Origin: Beijerinckia mobilis
GTDB taxonomy: Bacteria; Pseudomonadota; Alphaproteobacteria; Rhizobiales; Beijerinckiaceae
Direction of reading: 5' to 3'
DNA: 64,000 nt
NCBI RefSeq assembly: GCF_000745425.1
Contig: NZ_JQJH01000001.1
Location: 248,001 to 312,000, forward strand
In this document: in pieces, positions 28,801 through 36,418 of the stretch
Numbering within the stretch: position 1 is the first letter of the stretch
Layout of the letters: each line of letters begins with the position of its first letter
Notes under the pieces: model-generated
What the model saw: only the letters and a program-made list of their open reading frames with translations
Told to the model about the DNA's origin: nothing
Databases searched by the model: none
Position numbers and translations under genes: made by a program

Positions 28801-29186
28801 TTGCGGGCGGCAGAGCCGGGCTTCGCCACCCGCGCCTTCTGAAACCACGGATGCTGATCAGATGTGTGATTGACGACGAGTTCGGTGATTACCCGGATGT
28901 CGCGCAGATGCGCTTCATGAATGAAATGTTTGAAGTCGCGCAGCGTCCCATAGGCAGAATTGATGTTGCGGTAATCGGCGATGTCATAGCCATCATCGCG
29001 CAGCGGCGAGGGATAGAAAGGCATCAGCCAGATGGCTGTCGCACCGAGATTTTTGATATAGTCAAGTTTCTGCGTCAGCCCCTTGAAATCGCCAATTCCA
29101 TCATTGCCACTATCGAAAAAAGATTTCACATGGAGCTGATAGATAATGGCATCGCGGTACCAATGGATATCATTCCGATCGATCAT
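25887..29186 (-). CDS. treS: Trehalose synthase/maltokinase fusion (TreS-Mak) with altered kinase residues
   Basis: The first 550 residues form a GH13 enzyme that interconverts maltose and trehalose: nucleophile in DGLRLDAIPYLVEREG, acid Glu in LLAEANLWPEDTAQYFGDG and the third carboxylate in FLRNHDEMTL. A maltokinase-like domain fills about 600-1099. In active maltokinases the ATP site reads HGDxHLxQ and later IDFEG; here these are HGHYHLDQ (His951 in place of Asp) and VGFEA (Gly968 in place of Asp). The kinase half is therefore probably inactive, which is an inference from motif comparison. ATG 29186 after GGGAG was preferred to an upstream start at 29285. It sits downstream of otsA on the same strand. 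Confidence 0.92.
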   Translation of the reverse strand: MIDRNDIHWYRDAIIYQLHVKSFFDSGNDGIGDFKGLTQKLDYIKNLGATAIWLMPFYPSPLRDDGYDIADYRNINSAYGTLRDFKHFIHEAHLRDIRVITELVVNHTSDQHPWFQKARVAKPGSAARNFYVWSDNDRRYRDAGIIFLDIEKSNWTWDEEAKAFYWHRFYSHQPDLNYDNPRVLEAVLEIMYFWLEMGVDGLRLDAIPYLVEREGTNCDNLPETHAIIKKIRAALDSRYQDRMLLAEANLWPEDTAQYFGDGDECHMAFHFPLMPRIYMALAQEDRHPITDIMRQTPDIPEGAQWAIFLRNHDEMTLAMVTDKERDYLWSFYAADARARINLGIRRRLAPLLTNDRRKIELLNSLLHSMPGTPVLYYGDEIGMGDNIYLGDRDGVRTPMQWSVDRNGGFSRSDPARLFLPVIQDPTYGYSAINVEAQLASTTSLLNWTRRLIAVRRAHKAFARGSLRFLYPTNRRVLAYLRVQDSETILCVVNISGSAQAVELDLSEFRGAAPIELMGGSIFPPISGAPYLLTLAAYGFFWFRLEKIEAMTKQEKVGPEPELFTLVATGKLETILRHRERIAFERTVAPRFLASRPWFSTAGRANGNAVTAVVLRDFGILRDRRNGRFLLPLLDVTFEGGGKQAWFTPLAAEAGIESDDILVHAAARLRRVNMTGLLFEADASPAFPIALVDAMRRGDVLPTEEGGRLIFQATEALALRLTGDLALQDFPVRLVEIAGGDQAQVLANRMIVKLCRHPEPGVNPQVESSLFLTDVAGFKNVPALLGTLDHVAADGTRTTLLLVEAFIRGQGNAWNWTVHALKRVFEAQSLTPAATQSELASIDSFATYLPYMQRLGQRTAELHKALAVTMDDGAFTTETMSLDDVEAEVSVARECAMRGFSHLEKLVRQDNLAEDIRTACGDLLARREECLGLIDDLSAIPIGAIKIRIHGHYHLDQLLVVKDDIIIVGFEADGTRSAAWRRAKASPLRDIADMVRSFAYAVETARRDLVRQLPRSTAASRLKQERIRFSRVFIEAYMEAAKGSIVWIKDDATRSRLLRLFLLSKAFASLEEEVISRPDWVDLPIEGIVTLLEAPLEIEG

Positions 29187-29539
29187 ATCGGGAGACTCCC
29201 GAAGACAGAAGAAGACGTCGAAGTGATCAAGCAGGCCCATTCCCTCTGGGCATCCGGCTTGACCGGAACCGGTCAAAGCCACCAAGACCTTATTTAAGGG
29301 AGCCTTTTGGCGCCGCGACCGCTAGGCGCCCAGATAGGGATTTGGCCAACAGAACACCATGCAATCGTTAGCATTTCGGGACGATGGATCCATCATCCCG
29401 AAAAGAGGAAGTTTTCTTAAGGCTCGATTCAGGTATTCATCGAGAGACACGCCGGCTCGATACCGGCCAGCATAAGCGTGGCCTAGTTCCGGAGAGATCC
29501 TAGCCGGTCTGATAATAGCCTTCGCTCAAGGCTCAAGGC
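29187..29539. other. Gene-free stretch between otsA and treS
   Basis: These 353 bases between two genes of the same strand hold no supported gene. No clear terminator or promoter could be seen. The gap is large enough for treS to have its own promoter. Confidence 0.35.
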
Positions 29540-31219
29540 TCAAGCGTCGGCCGGGGAGAAGAATCCACGCGTGAGCAGATGATGCCCGAGGGGCTGGGGA
29601 GTTTTTAGGACCGCGTTTTGATGAGGCATCGCTTTTGGAGTCCCCGTCTGTTCCCGTTTCGGACCAGCCGCGACAGGAGCATTACCGGTAATGACCTCAC
29701 AAGCCTCCATGGCAGGCTTTTGCACAGAGCCAAGTGACGACCAAACTTCGGGCGGACTCACCAAAGCCGGCGCTCGAACACCTTTAAGCGGCCGTTTTTC
29801 CAGATGGGCGAGAAAATTGCGCGACCAATTGGCGACATCATTCGCGCGCAATGTCTCCATCATGGCAGAGAAACGATACCGGCGTTCCTCCCGCGACATG
29901 CTGAAAGCCCGGGCGATGGTCGCTGCCATACCCTCGGTATCATGCGGATTGACGAGAAGAGCACTTTCCAGTTCCTGCGCAGCCCCCGCGAATTGAGAAA
30001 GCACCAATACGCCCGGATCGTCAGGGTCCTGCGCCGCCACATATTCCTTGGCGACGAGATTCATGCCATCGCGTAACGGTGTCACGAGACCCACACGGGC
30101 CAAGCGGTAAAGGCCAGCGAGAACGGAACGGCTCAACGTCCGGTTAAGGTAGATGATCGGTGTCCAGTCGATATCGCTCAGCTTGCCGTTCACGCGTCCG
30201 ACCCTCTCAGCCACGGCGCGTTGCAATTGGGCATATTCCGGCACTTCCGAACGTGATTTCGGCGTCACCTGAATCAAGGTCGTTCGCGCCTTGACGGCCT
30301 GCGGCGAGCGTTCAAGGAAGATGCCGAAGGCTTCGATACGCTGTTCGATCCCTTTGGTATAATCGAGCCGATCGACGCCCACAGCCAGCGGTCGACCATC
30401 ATAATTGGCCTTGGCGCGCCGGACGAGCGGGTTTCTTTCAGCGCGGGTGGCCTCCTCCGCGAAAGCGGCCGTATCGATGCTAATGGGAAAGGCACGGATC
30501 TGAAAATCATGGCCATTGAGCCGGCCATTTTCGGAGTCGAACAGCTTGCCGATCCCGCTCTGGTGCAAGGCCTCGCGGAAATTACCGGCATCATTTTCGG
30601 TCTGGAATCCGATCAGGTCAAAAGCCGTCATCGCCCGCAGAAGACGGTCGTGAGACGGAATCGTCATGGCGATATCGACGGCCGGCCAGGGAATATGATG
30701 AAAGAAACCAATCCTGTTGGTGCACCCCATCTGACGCAGGAACGAAGCCAGCGGCAGGAAATGATAATCATGTACCCAGAGAATATCCGCTGGCTTCAGC
30801 AGATCGATGAGACGGCGAGCAAAATATTCATTGACGCGAAAATAGCCCGCCATATCACGCGTCGAAATCTCGGCAAGGTCAGCACGATAATGGCAGATCG
30901 GCCAGAGCACGCGATTGGCGAAACCATGATAATATTCATCCATATCCCGGCGCGAGAGATCGCAAACGGCGTAAGTGATGGAGCCTGCCGCGTGCTCACG
31001 CAGAGGGGTTTCATCGTCGTGACTGATCTTGCCAGACCAGCCGAACCACAACCCGCTACGGTCCTTCAACACCTCAGCGAGCGCGACGGCAAGACCGCCA
31101 GCGCTCGGTGTTCCCGCGACGGAGGGCGCCGGTACTCTGTTCGAAACAATAATCAAACGGCCGAGGCTCTGCGTTACGCTCGATTCCTCTCCTCTATGGA
31201 CGTGTTCCGGAATAGCCAT
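29540..31219 (-). CDS. otsA: Trehalose-6-phosphate synthase
   Basis: This GT20 glycosyltransferase joins UDP-glucose and glucose 6-phosphate. It has 559 residues with the family landmarks RLIIVSNRVPAPS, WVHDYHFLPLASFLR, GFFHHIPWPAVDI, DRLDYTKGIEQRIEAF, PLRDGMNLVAKEYVA and LSQFAGAAQEL. The usual OtsA is about 460-475 residues; the extra 80-90 C-terminal residues are low-complexity, Pro/Ala-rich and of unknown use. ATG 31219 was chosen because the earlier in-frame start would add residues unlike the family. No otsB phosphatase gene is present in the window, so trehalose release must depend on a gene elsewhere. Confidence 0.95.
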   Translation of the reverse strand: MAIPEHVHRGEESSVTQSLGRLIIVSNRVPAPSVAGTPSAGGLAVALAEVLKDRSGLWFGWSGKISHDDETPLREHAAGSITYAVCDLSRRDMDEYYHGFANRVLWPICHYRADLAEISTRDMAGYFRVNEYFARRLIDLLKPADILWVHDYHFLPLASFLRQMGCTNRIGFFHHIPWPAVDIAMTIPSHDRLLRAMTAFDLIGFQTENDAGNFREALHQSGIGKLFDSENGRLNGHDFQIRAFPISIDTAAFAEEATRAERNPLVRRAKANYDGRPLAVGVDRLDYTKGIEQRIEAFGIFLERSPQAVKARTTLIQVTPKSRSEVPEYAQLQRAVAERVGRVNGKLSDIDWTPIIYLNRTLSRSVLAGLYRLARVGLVTPLRDGMNLVAKEYVAAQDPDDPGVLVLSQFAGAAQELESALLVNPHDTEGMAATIARAFSMSREERRYRFSAMMETLRANDVANWSRNFLAHLEKRPLKGVRAPALVSPPEVWSSLGSVQKPAMEACEVITGNAPVAAGPKREQTGTPKAMPHQNAVLKTPQPLGHHLLTRGFFSPADA

Positions 31220-31448
31220 GAGCACCGTAACCCCTCTGATGTCTGGATTCTCCAAACAACGGCTCAAGTCGGGATTCGTTGCAAAGCTGAACCACGCCCA
31301 ATCACATCGACGTATAATCGAGCGCAAGTCCTCCAAGCGACGACCTCAATACTGCACCGGCTCAATCAACGCCAAGCCGCTCCTCCCCGATAGAACGACG
31401 TGTATCACGAACCACGCGGTTCCGTGCAACAACAAGGGCATCAAGCAG

Positions 31449-32954
31449 TTAAAAGGCAATAAATGTACTCGCCAGGAAATTAAAGGCATGCCCCTGCCCC
31501 TTTGTATAAGTAACGCTGGGGTTATCCGTATAAGTGGCTCCAACCGTAAGCGATAGTCCTGGCCGGAACTTCCAAAGATAGGAAGTCGTAATCGAATTAC
31601 TGGCGTGGCGCGCATAGGTGCCCGTTGTAACCGCAGTCCGGTTTGTCGCATCGGCATAATAGGAGCTCAACACATTATGTTGATAGACCAATGAAATCAT
31701 ATCATTCGGCCGCGAATCGAAAAGTCCGAACGAATAGAGGCGAGCCTCATAATATTGGCTGAAGATATTGGTCTGGGGTGGTGCATACATGAAGGAGACA
31801 CCGCCGTAGATACCGCGATGAGCTGCGGTCGACGATGTCGGCTCGAATTGGACGAATTGCCGATCGAACAAGGCATAAAAGCCGGAATTTGTACTGCGGC
31901 CTCCCGTATCATAATTTTTGAACAAGGAAGAATTATAGATTCCGCCAGCCCTGAACCAGGTATAGGGTTTATTCGGCTTTGCCACCTGCTTATAACCAAT
32001 TTCGTCGATGTAGAGCGCGCGCGCGCCAGCAAGGTCGAAATCAAGGCCAACCGGATTCAATCGCACGCTGTCATAAATGACGGATGCTGTCGGACTCAAG
32101 CTTCGTGCTACGCCGAAGTGATTATAGAGATTTTCTGTCATATTATATTTGAGAGAAAGTGTCGGTTGCGTTGCGAGAACCGCCGACAGGCCAAGCTGGA
32201 TGGGAATCGACGAACTGGGACCAAACGGATTTTGCATCTGGCCGCCAACATAAATGCCGACGAATGTCTGCGCGTTTGAGAGATAGCCGACATTGAGTTC
32301 GACTTTTCTGTCGAAGAAACTTTGGTAATAGGCGAGCCGATAGAAGCCGTAATTGGTTGGAATATAGGGATGCCATGTGCTGTTGACCAAATCGCTACCG
32401 ATCTGAATCTGACCATCCGGAATGCCATACCGGCTGAGATCAAAAGTCAGGAACATAGCGAACTGGCTGTTCACGCTGCCACGTTGACCCCAATAAGTCT
32501 GCTGGCCCTTCGGATTGGTCAACGGCGTATTCAACATGTTGACTGAAAAGGCAGCTAGATCAAGGGCGAGAAAGCCAATCCCATATTGTGCCAGGGTTGA
32601 GCGCCAACCGTCTGTATCCTGTGTCAATGTATTCGCATAAGAAAAAAAAGGAATATTCCAGCCACGCCACCCAAAGCGCTCATCGAGTTCCTTCAATGTG
32701 AGCCTGCCTGTTTGTGGAGTACTCGCCCCAGGATCGGCAGAGGTTGCGACAGGGGATGCTGCGTCGGCAAGCAACATTTGGGGAGCGATCGCACAGATGG
32801 CACAAGCCATCATAAGGCGCTGGAGAAGGGATTTGACGTACCTCCCTCCAACTGAATAATGATTATCTCGTCGCGATCGATGTACGGGCCGATTGTCATA
32901 CCACCCACCAGACGACTCAACAGCGGCATGGATGTCGTGATGCCCGTATTTCAT
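31449..32954 (-). CDS. Carbohydrate-selective porin, OprB family
   Basis: This is an outer-membrane beta-barrel of about 501 residues. A hydrophobic secretion signal (MMACAICAIAPQMLLADA) lies unusually far in, at about residues 48-65, because ATG 32954 with its strong GGGGAG site adds a long polar extension; a shorter start cannot be excluded. The mature part has the OprB-like WNIPFFSYANTLTQDTDGW, many alternating aromatic strands, and ends in Phe (STFIAF) as barrel proteins do. It lies upstream of otsA on the same strand. Sugar uptake is inferred from the family. Confidence 0.85.
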   Translation of the reverse strand: MKYGHHDIHAAVESSGGWYDNRPVHRSRRDNHYSVGGRYVKSLLQRLMMACAICAIAPQMLLADAASPVATSADPGASTPQTGRLTLKELDERFGWRGWNIPFFSYANTLTQDTDGWRSTLAQYGIGFLALDLAAFSVNMLNTPLTNPKGQQTYWGQRGSVNSQFAMFLTFDLSRYGIPDGQIQIGSDLVNSTWHPYIPTNYGFYRLAYYQSFFDRKVELNVGYLSNAQTFVGIYVGGQMQNPFGPSSSIPIQLGLSAVLATQPTLSLKYNMTENLYNHFGVARSLSPTASVIYDSVRLNPVGLDFDLAGARALYIDEIGYKQVAKPNKPYTWFRAGGIYNSSLFKNYDTGGRSTNSGFYALFDRQFVQFEPTSSTAAHRGIYGGVSFMYAPPQTNIFSQYYEARLYSFGLFDSRPNDMISLVYQHNVLSSYYADATNRTAVTTGTYARHASNSITTSYLWKFRPGLSLTVGATYTDNPSVTYTKGQGHAFNFLASTFIAF

Positions 32955-33311
32955 TTCAACTCCCCGATATTTGTATGTTGTTCTTGCAATGTGAAACGGA
33001 TATGAGCGCCTTCGCGCGATTTCCAGATCCGTTCTCCGGCCTGCCCCTTTAGGCACAACTTGCCGCCCCGATAGCAGACTGAATGTGACTGAAAAACAAC
33101 GCCACAAGAGCGTTACCTGAGGCAGATGCGACGGACGCCGATATCACCATAATGAGTAAATATATTGTCTTATTAACGCATCAAAACACCGTCGACAAGA
33201 CGGCTTTTATCTCACTAATGATGAATGGTTAAAAAAGATATTCCCTGATGGACAATTCATAAAAATATGACAATATACTTCTTATCGGCACTTTTTAGAA
33301 AGAGAGTCTTT
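32955..33311. promoter_or_regulatory. Divergent regulatory region between porin and catabolic island
   Basis: These 357 bases contain no gene. The half nearest the plus-strand genes is AT-rich (about 33150-33300) and holds a candidate operator at 33156-33169. The promoters of both divergent units must lie here, but I could not assign -35/-10 boxes with confidence. Confidence 0.5.
33156..33169. promoter_or_regulatory. Candidate BadR-type operator, imperfect
   Basis: GTAAATATATTGTC matches the perfect palindrome GTAAATATATTTAC found at 51553 in 12 of 14 positions. It lies about 145 bases ahead of the dehydrogenase-badK genes. It is the weakest of the three proposed sites. Confidence 0.4.
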
Positions 33312-34334
33312 GTGAAAGCTGTCGTCCTTGAAGAACGCGCGAGCCATGGTGTCAGCCTGCGTGACATGCCCGACCCCGTCATACCTGATGGTTGGACTAA
33401 GGTGCGCATGCTGGCGGCATCGATCAATCGGGTCGATCTCTACATGCGTGATAGCGGCGTCGGTATCACACATGAACTGCCGCTGATCATGGGTGTCGAC
33501 GGAGTCGGCGAAATTGCGGAGGCTCCGCAAGGCACGGATCTCACTCCCGGCGACCATGTTATCCTTTATCCTTATGAATTCTGCGGCACTTGCCGGCATT
33601 GTCTCGCGGGCGATCAGCCTTTATGTCGTTTTGCGCGCATCCTTGGCGAACACCGCCATGGTACTTTCGCCGAATATGTCGCCATGCCCGTGCGCTCCCT
33701 CGTCAAGCTGAAAACTGGAAGTCGCCTTGATCAGGCCGCGGTTTTGGGCGTTGCCTATCTCACCGCCTGGCGCATGATCTTCGGCAAGGTGCCGGTCTCG
33801 CCTGGAAGGATCGTGTTGATCCAGGGAGCTGGAGGCGGTGTTTCCTACGCCGCCATGCAACTCGCACGAATAGCCGGCGCGCGGGTGATCGTCACGACGA
33901 CCGGTGAGAAGAAGCTTGCGCATTTCCATGCGCTCGGTACCGAAGTCATCGATTATCGCAATAATGATGTCCCCAAAGCCGTGTTCTCATTGACTGAAGG
34001 AGAAGGCGTGGATCTCGTCGTCGATAATATTGGCGAGCAGACCTGGGGTGCGTCGCTGCGCTCACTCGCCCGTGGCGGTTCCCTCGTGACCTGTGGAGCG
34101 ACGACTGGCGCTCATCCTTCAGCGGAGATCCAGCGTCTGTTCGTGCGGCAATTATCGGTTCATGGCTCGACGATGGGCAATATGGAAGAATTTCGTCAAT
34201 TGGTCAGCACATGGCAGGCTGGCGGATTTGTTCCGCTCATCGACAGCATCTTTTCCCTGGGCGAAGTACCAGCGGCCTTGGCACGCCTCAATGATCCATC
34301 TCGCATGGGCAAGATTTTGATCCGGATTGCATGA
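33312..34334 (+). CDS. Zinc-dependent alcohol dehydrogenase-like MDR protein
   Basis: This is a 340-residue dehydrogenase. A GroES-like domain with a four-cysteine structural zinc motif (CGTCRHCLAGDQPLC) precedes the Rossmann fold (LIQGAGGGVSYAAMQLA). GTG 33312, 6 bases after AGAGAG, was chosen over an upstream frame extension. It ends 7 bases before the badK-like gene, so both are one operon behind the candidate operator at 33156. It could oxidise an alcohol or hydroxy precursor entering the ring-degradation route, or act on acyl-CoA. It is not part of the published Rhodopseudomonas set as I recall it, so its role is open. Confidence 0.85.
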   Translation: MKAVVLEERASHGVSLRDMPDPVIPDGWTKVRMLAASINRVDLYMRDSGVGITHELPLIMGVDGVGEIAEAPQGTDLTPGDHVILYPYEFCGTCRHCLAGDQPLCRFARILGEHRHGTFAEYVAMPVRSLVKLKTGSRLDQAAVLGVAYLTAWRMIFGKVPVSPGRIVLIQGAGGGVSYAAMQLARIAGARVIVTTTGEKKLAHFHALGTEVIDYRNNDVPKAVFSLTEGEGVDLVVDNIGEQTWGASLRSLARGGSLVTCGATTGAHPSAEIQRLFVRQLSVHGSTMGNMEEFRQLVSTWQAGGFVPLIDSIFSLGEVPAALARLNDPSRMGKILIRIA

Positions 34335-34341
34335 GCATCAC

Positions 34342-35118
34342 ATGACCTATGAACATATTCTCATCACCAGGCAAGGGCCAGTCGGCATCATCACGCTCAA
34401 CCGGCCCGAGGCATTGAATGCGCTCAATCACGCGCTCACCAGCGAATTGTCCGCAGCCGCCGGCGTTCTGGATGATGATGGCGAAATTGCAGCGATCATT
34501 GTCACCGGCTCGGATCGCGCTTTTGCCGCGGGTGCCGACATCAAGGAGATCAAGGATAAATCCTTTGCCGAAGTCTACGAAGAACAATTCATCACCGCGA
34601 CCTGGGAAGGGATCGCCCGGCTGCGCAAGCCGACGATCGCGGCAGTTTCAGGCCATGCCATCGGGGGCGGCTGTGAACTTGCTCTGATGTGCGATATCAT
34701 CATCGCATCCGAGACGGCGCGGTTCAGCCTGCCCGAGACGACCATCGGCATCATTCCCGGCGCCGGGGGCACGCAACGCCTGACGCGCCTTGTCGGCAAG
34801 GCCGTCGCTATGGATATGATCCTCTCGGGGCGGGTGCTTACGGCCGAGGAGGCTGTTCCAATGGGGCTCATCAGCCGCGTCGCGCCGGCAGGCACGCACC
34901 TCGTCGAGGCCATCGCGCTCGCCAACCATATCGCTGTCAGTTCCCGCCCGATCGTGCGGCTGGCGAAGGAAGCGGTCAACAAGGCCTATGAAACCCATCT
35001 GCAGGAAGGACTTTATGTCGAACGGCGCCTGCTCTATTCGACATTCGCTCTTGATGACCGGCGCGAAGGCATGAACGCTTTCGCTGAAAAGCGCCGTCCG
35101 CAATTTCACAATCGCTAA
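34342..35118 (+). CDS. badK: Enoyl-CoA hydratase, probable cyclohex-1-ene-1-carboxyl-CoA hydratase
   Basis: This is a 258-residue crotonase. The oxyanion-hole segments are FAAGADIKEIKD and AVSGHAIGGGCELALMCD, and both catalytic Glu positions are present (ELALMCD and LPETTIGIIPGAGGTQRL). In the Rhodopseudomonas palustris pathway BadK hydrates cyclohex-1-ene-1-carboxyl-CoA to the 2-hydroxy compound. The specific assignment here rests on the surrounding aliA, aliB, badH and badI genes; on sequence alone it could equally be a short-chain FadB1-type hydratase. It follows the alcohol dehydrogenase gene by 7 bases. Confidence 0.8.
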   Translation: MTYEHILITRQGPVGIITLNRPEALNALNHALTSELSAAAGVLDDDGEIAAIIVTGSDRAFAAGADIKEIKDKSFAEVYEEQFITATWEGIARLRKPTIAAVSGHAIGGGCELALMCDIIIASETARFSLPETTIGIIPGAGGTQRLTRLVGKAVAMDMILSGRVLTAEEAVPMGLISRVAPAGTHLVEAIALANHIAVSSRPIVRLAKEAVNKAYETHLQEGLYVERRLLYSTFALDDRREGMNAFAEKRRPQFHNR

Positions 35119-35248
35119 ATCATGAATGACGGATTTTGTTACCGCGCCATCTGAAATTGACAAACGCTCGAAATGATGTCTTCAAACGCTGATCTGCCTT
35201 ACTGCAAAATCGCGGAAGGCTCCCGAATATTTCCGGGATGATACAGCC

Positions 35249-35938
35249 ATGGGCTCAGAGCCGTTTCACTCTTACACACCATCGGCCGGTCATGGACTTG
35301 CCCATGATCCGTTCTATGCGATCGTCGGCCCCCGACCGATCGGCTGGATTTCATCGCTGGATGAACAGGGACGTTCCAATCTCGCACCATACAGTTTCTT
35401 CAACGCTTTCTGTTTCAAGCCGCCGATCATCGGTTTTGCCAGCAGCGGTTGGAAGGATACGGTCGCCAATATCAAAGCAACGGGAGAATTCGTCTGGAAT
35501 CTCGTCACTCTTCCTTTAGCCGAGCCGATGAACATCAGTTCGGCCGCAGTGCCGCATGAGATCAGCGAATTCGATCTCGCCCATCTCGAAAGATTGCCGA
35601 GTGAGATGGTGCGTCCGCCCCGCGTCGCCGCGAGTCCTGTTCACTTCGAATGCCGGCTGACTCAAATATTGCAACTTCAAGGTATCGAAGGCGTGCTGTT
35701 GGAAAACTGGATGGTGTTTGGAGAGGTCGTGCGTGTGCATATCAGGGCCGACCTCGTGGCTGACGGCATTTACAGAACGGCTCGCGCACAGCCGGTCCTG
35801 CGGGCCGGCGGCAGGAGTGAATATGCGTCCATCGCGCCGGAGGCTATGTTCGACATGGCGCGGCCCACGGGCGATGAGGATCTCGCACGGCTCATTGAAG
35901 CGGCTGTAGGACCCGCCCGGGACATTTCGTCAACATGA
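35249..35938 (+). CDS. Flavin reductase-like FMN-binding protein
   Basis: This is a 229-residue protein of the flavin reductase-like/FMN-binding split-barrel group: HDPFYAIVGPRPIGWISSLDE, NLAPYSFFNAFCFKPPIIGF and the NIKATGEFVWNLVTLPLAEPMN region, read in parts, are typical of the subgroup with RPIGWIST-like motifs. It may use FMN for NAD(P)H-dependent reduction or supply reduced flavin to an oxygenase. No oxygenase is encoded nearby. It lies 130 bases after badK in the same direction and converges with the thioesterase gene. Its link to the ring pathway is positional only. Confidence 0.85.
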   Translation: MGSEPFHSYTPSAGHGLAHDPFYAIVGPRPIGWISSLDEQGRSNLAPYSFFNAFCFKPPIIGFASSGWKDTVANIKATGEFVWNLVTLPLAEPMNISSAAVPHEISEFDLAHLERLPSEMVRPPRVAASPVHFECRLTQILQLQGIEGVLLENWMVFGEVVRVHIRADLVADGIYRTARAQPVLRAGGRSEYASIAPEAMFDMARPTGDEDLARLIEAAVGPARDISST

Positions 35939-35943
35939 AATCT

Positions 35944-36405
35944 TTATTCTTCGCAGGAGCCTGCCTTCGACACCTGGTTACATAGCGCGGGAAAGCGGCT
36001 CTCGAGTTTCGCACGAATAGGCGGCGGCACGGAAATTTTGCCAAAGTTCGTGGCGGTGACGAAAACGCAGACGAAGTGGGCAATGAAACAGGCAATGTCG
36101 TCCTGGCTGCCGGTCACTTCGAATGTCATGGAGCTATTGCCGAGTGCGATCGGTTCAACGCGGCAGAACAATGGCGCCCGTGGCGTGACCGGCTTTTTGA
36201 ATGTCATTTCCATCCGGACAAAGGGAATGGCGAGCTCTTGATCCGTATACATTTTGAACCAGTTTACGCCATCGAGGAGATCCTCCCAAAAAGCGTCGAT
36301 GGCTTCGAGCGCGAATTCCGGTATGCGGCCGGTATAGGCGATGCGCGCCGGATCACAATCGCCGAAGCTGACCCTCCGGCGCCAGACAAAGCCCTCATCG
36401 CTCAT
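35944..36405 (-). CDS. Hotdog-fold acyl-CoA thioesterase (4-hydroxybenzoyl-CoA thioesterase-like)
   Basis: This is a 153-residue single hotdog-fold protein. The 4HBT-type active segment is FGDCDPARIAYTGRIPEFALEA, read in parts, with the catalytic Asp in FGDCDP as in 4-hydroxybenzoyl-CoA thioesterase. GGAGTG lies 6 bases before the ATG. It lies 13 bases downstream of the ETF-quinone oxidoreductase gene in the same direction, in the catabolic island. It could release stalled ring-CoA esters and free CoA; this is inferred from family and position. Confidence 0.85.
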   Translation of the reverse strand: MSDEGFVWRRRVSFGDCDPARIAYTGRIPEFALEAIDAFWEDLLDGVNWFKMYTDQELAIPFVRMEMTFKKPVTPRAPLFCRVEPIALGNSSMTFEVTGSQDDIACFIAHFVCVFVTATNFGKISVPPPIRAKLESRFPALCNQVSKAGSCEE

Positions 36406-36418
36406 GGTTCACTCCACG

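Noticed and set aside
27198-29297. A 699-codon open frame opposite treS
   Set aside because: It mirrors the GH13 coding sequence and has an Arg/His/Ile-biased composition unlike a real protein.
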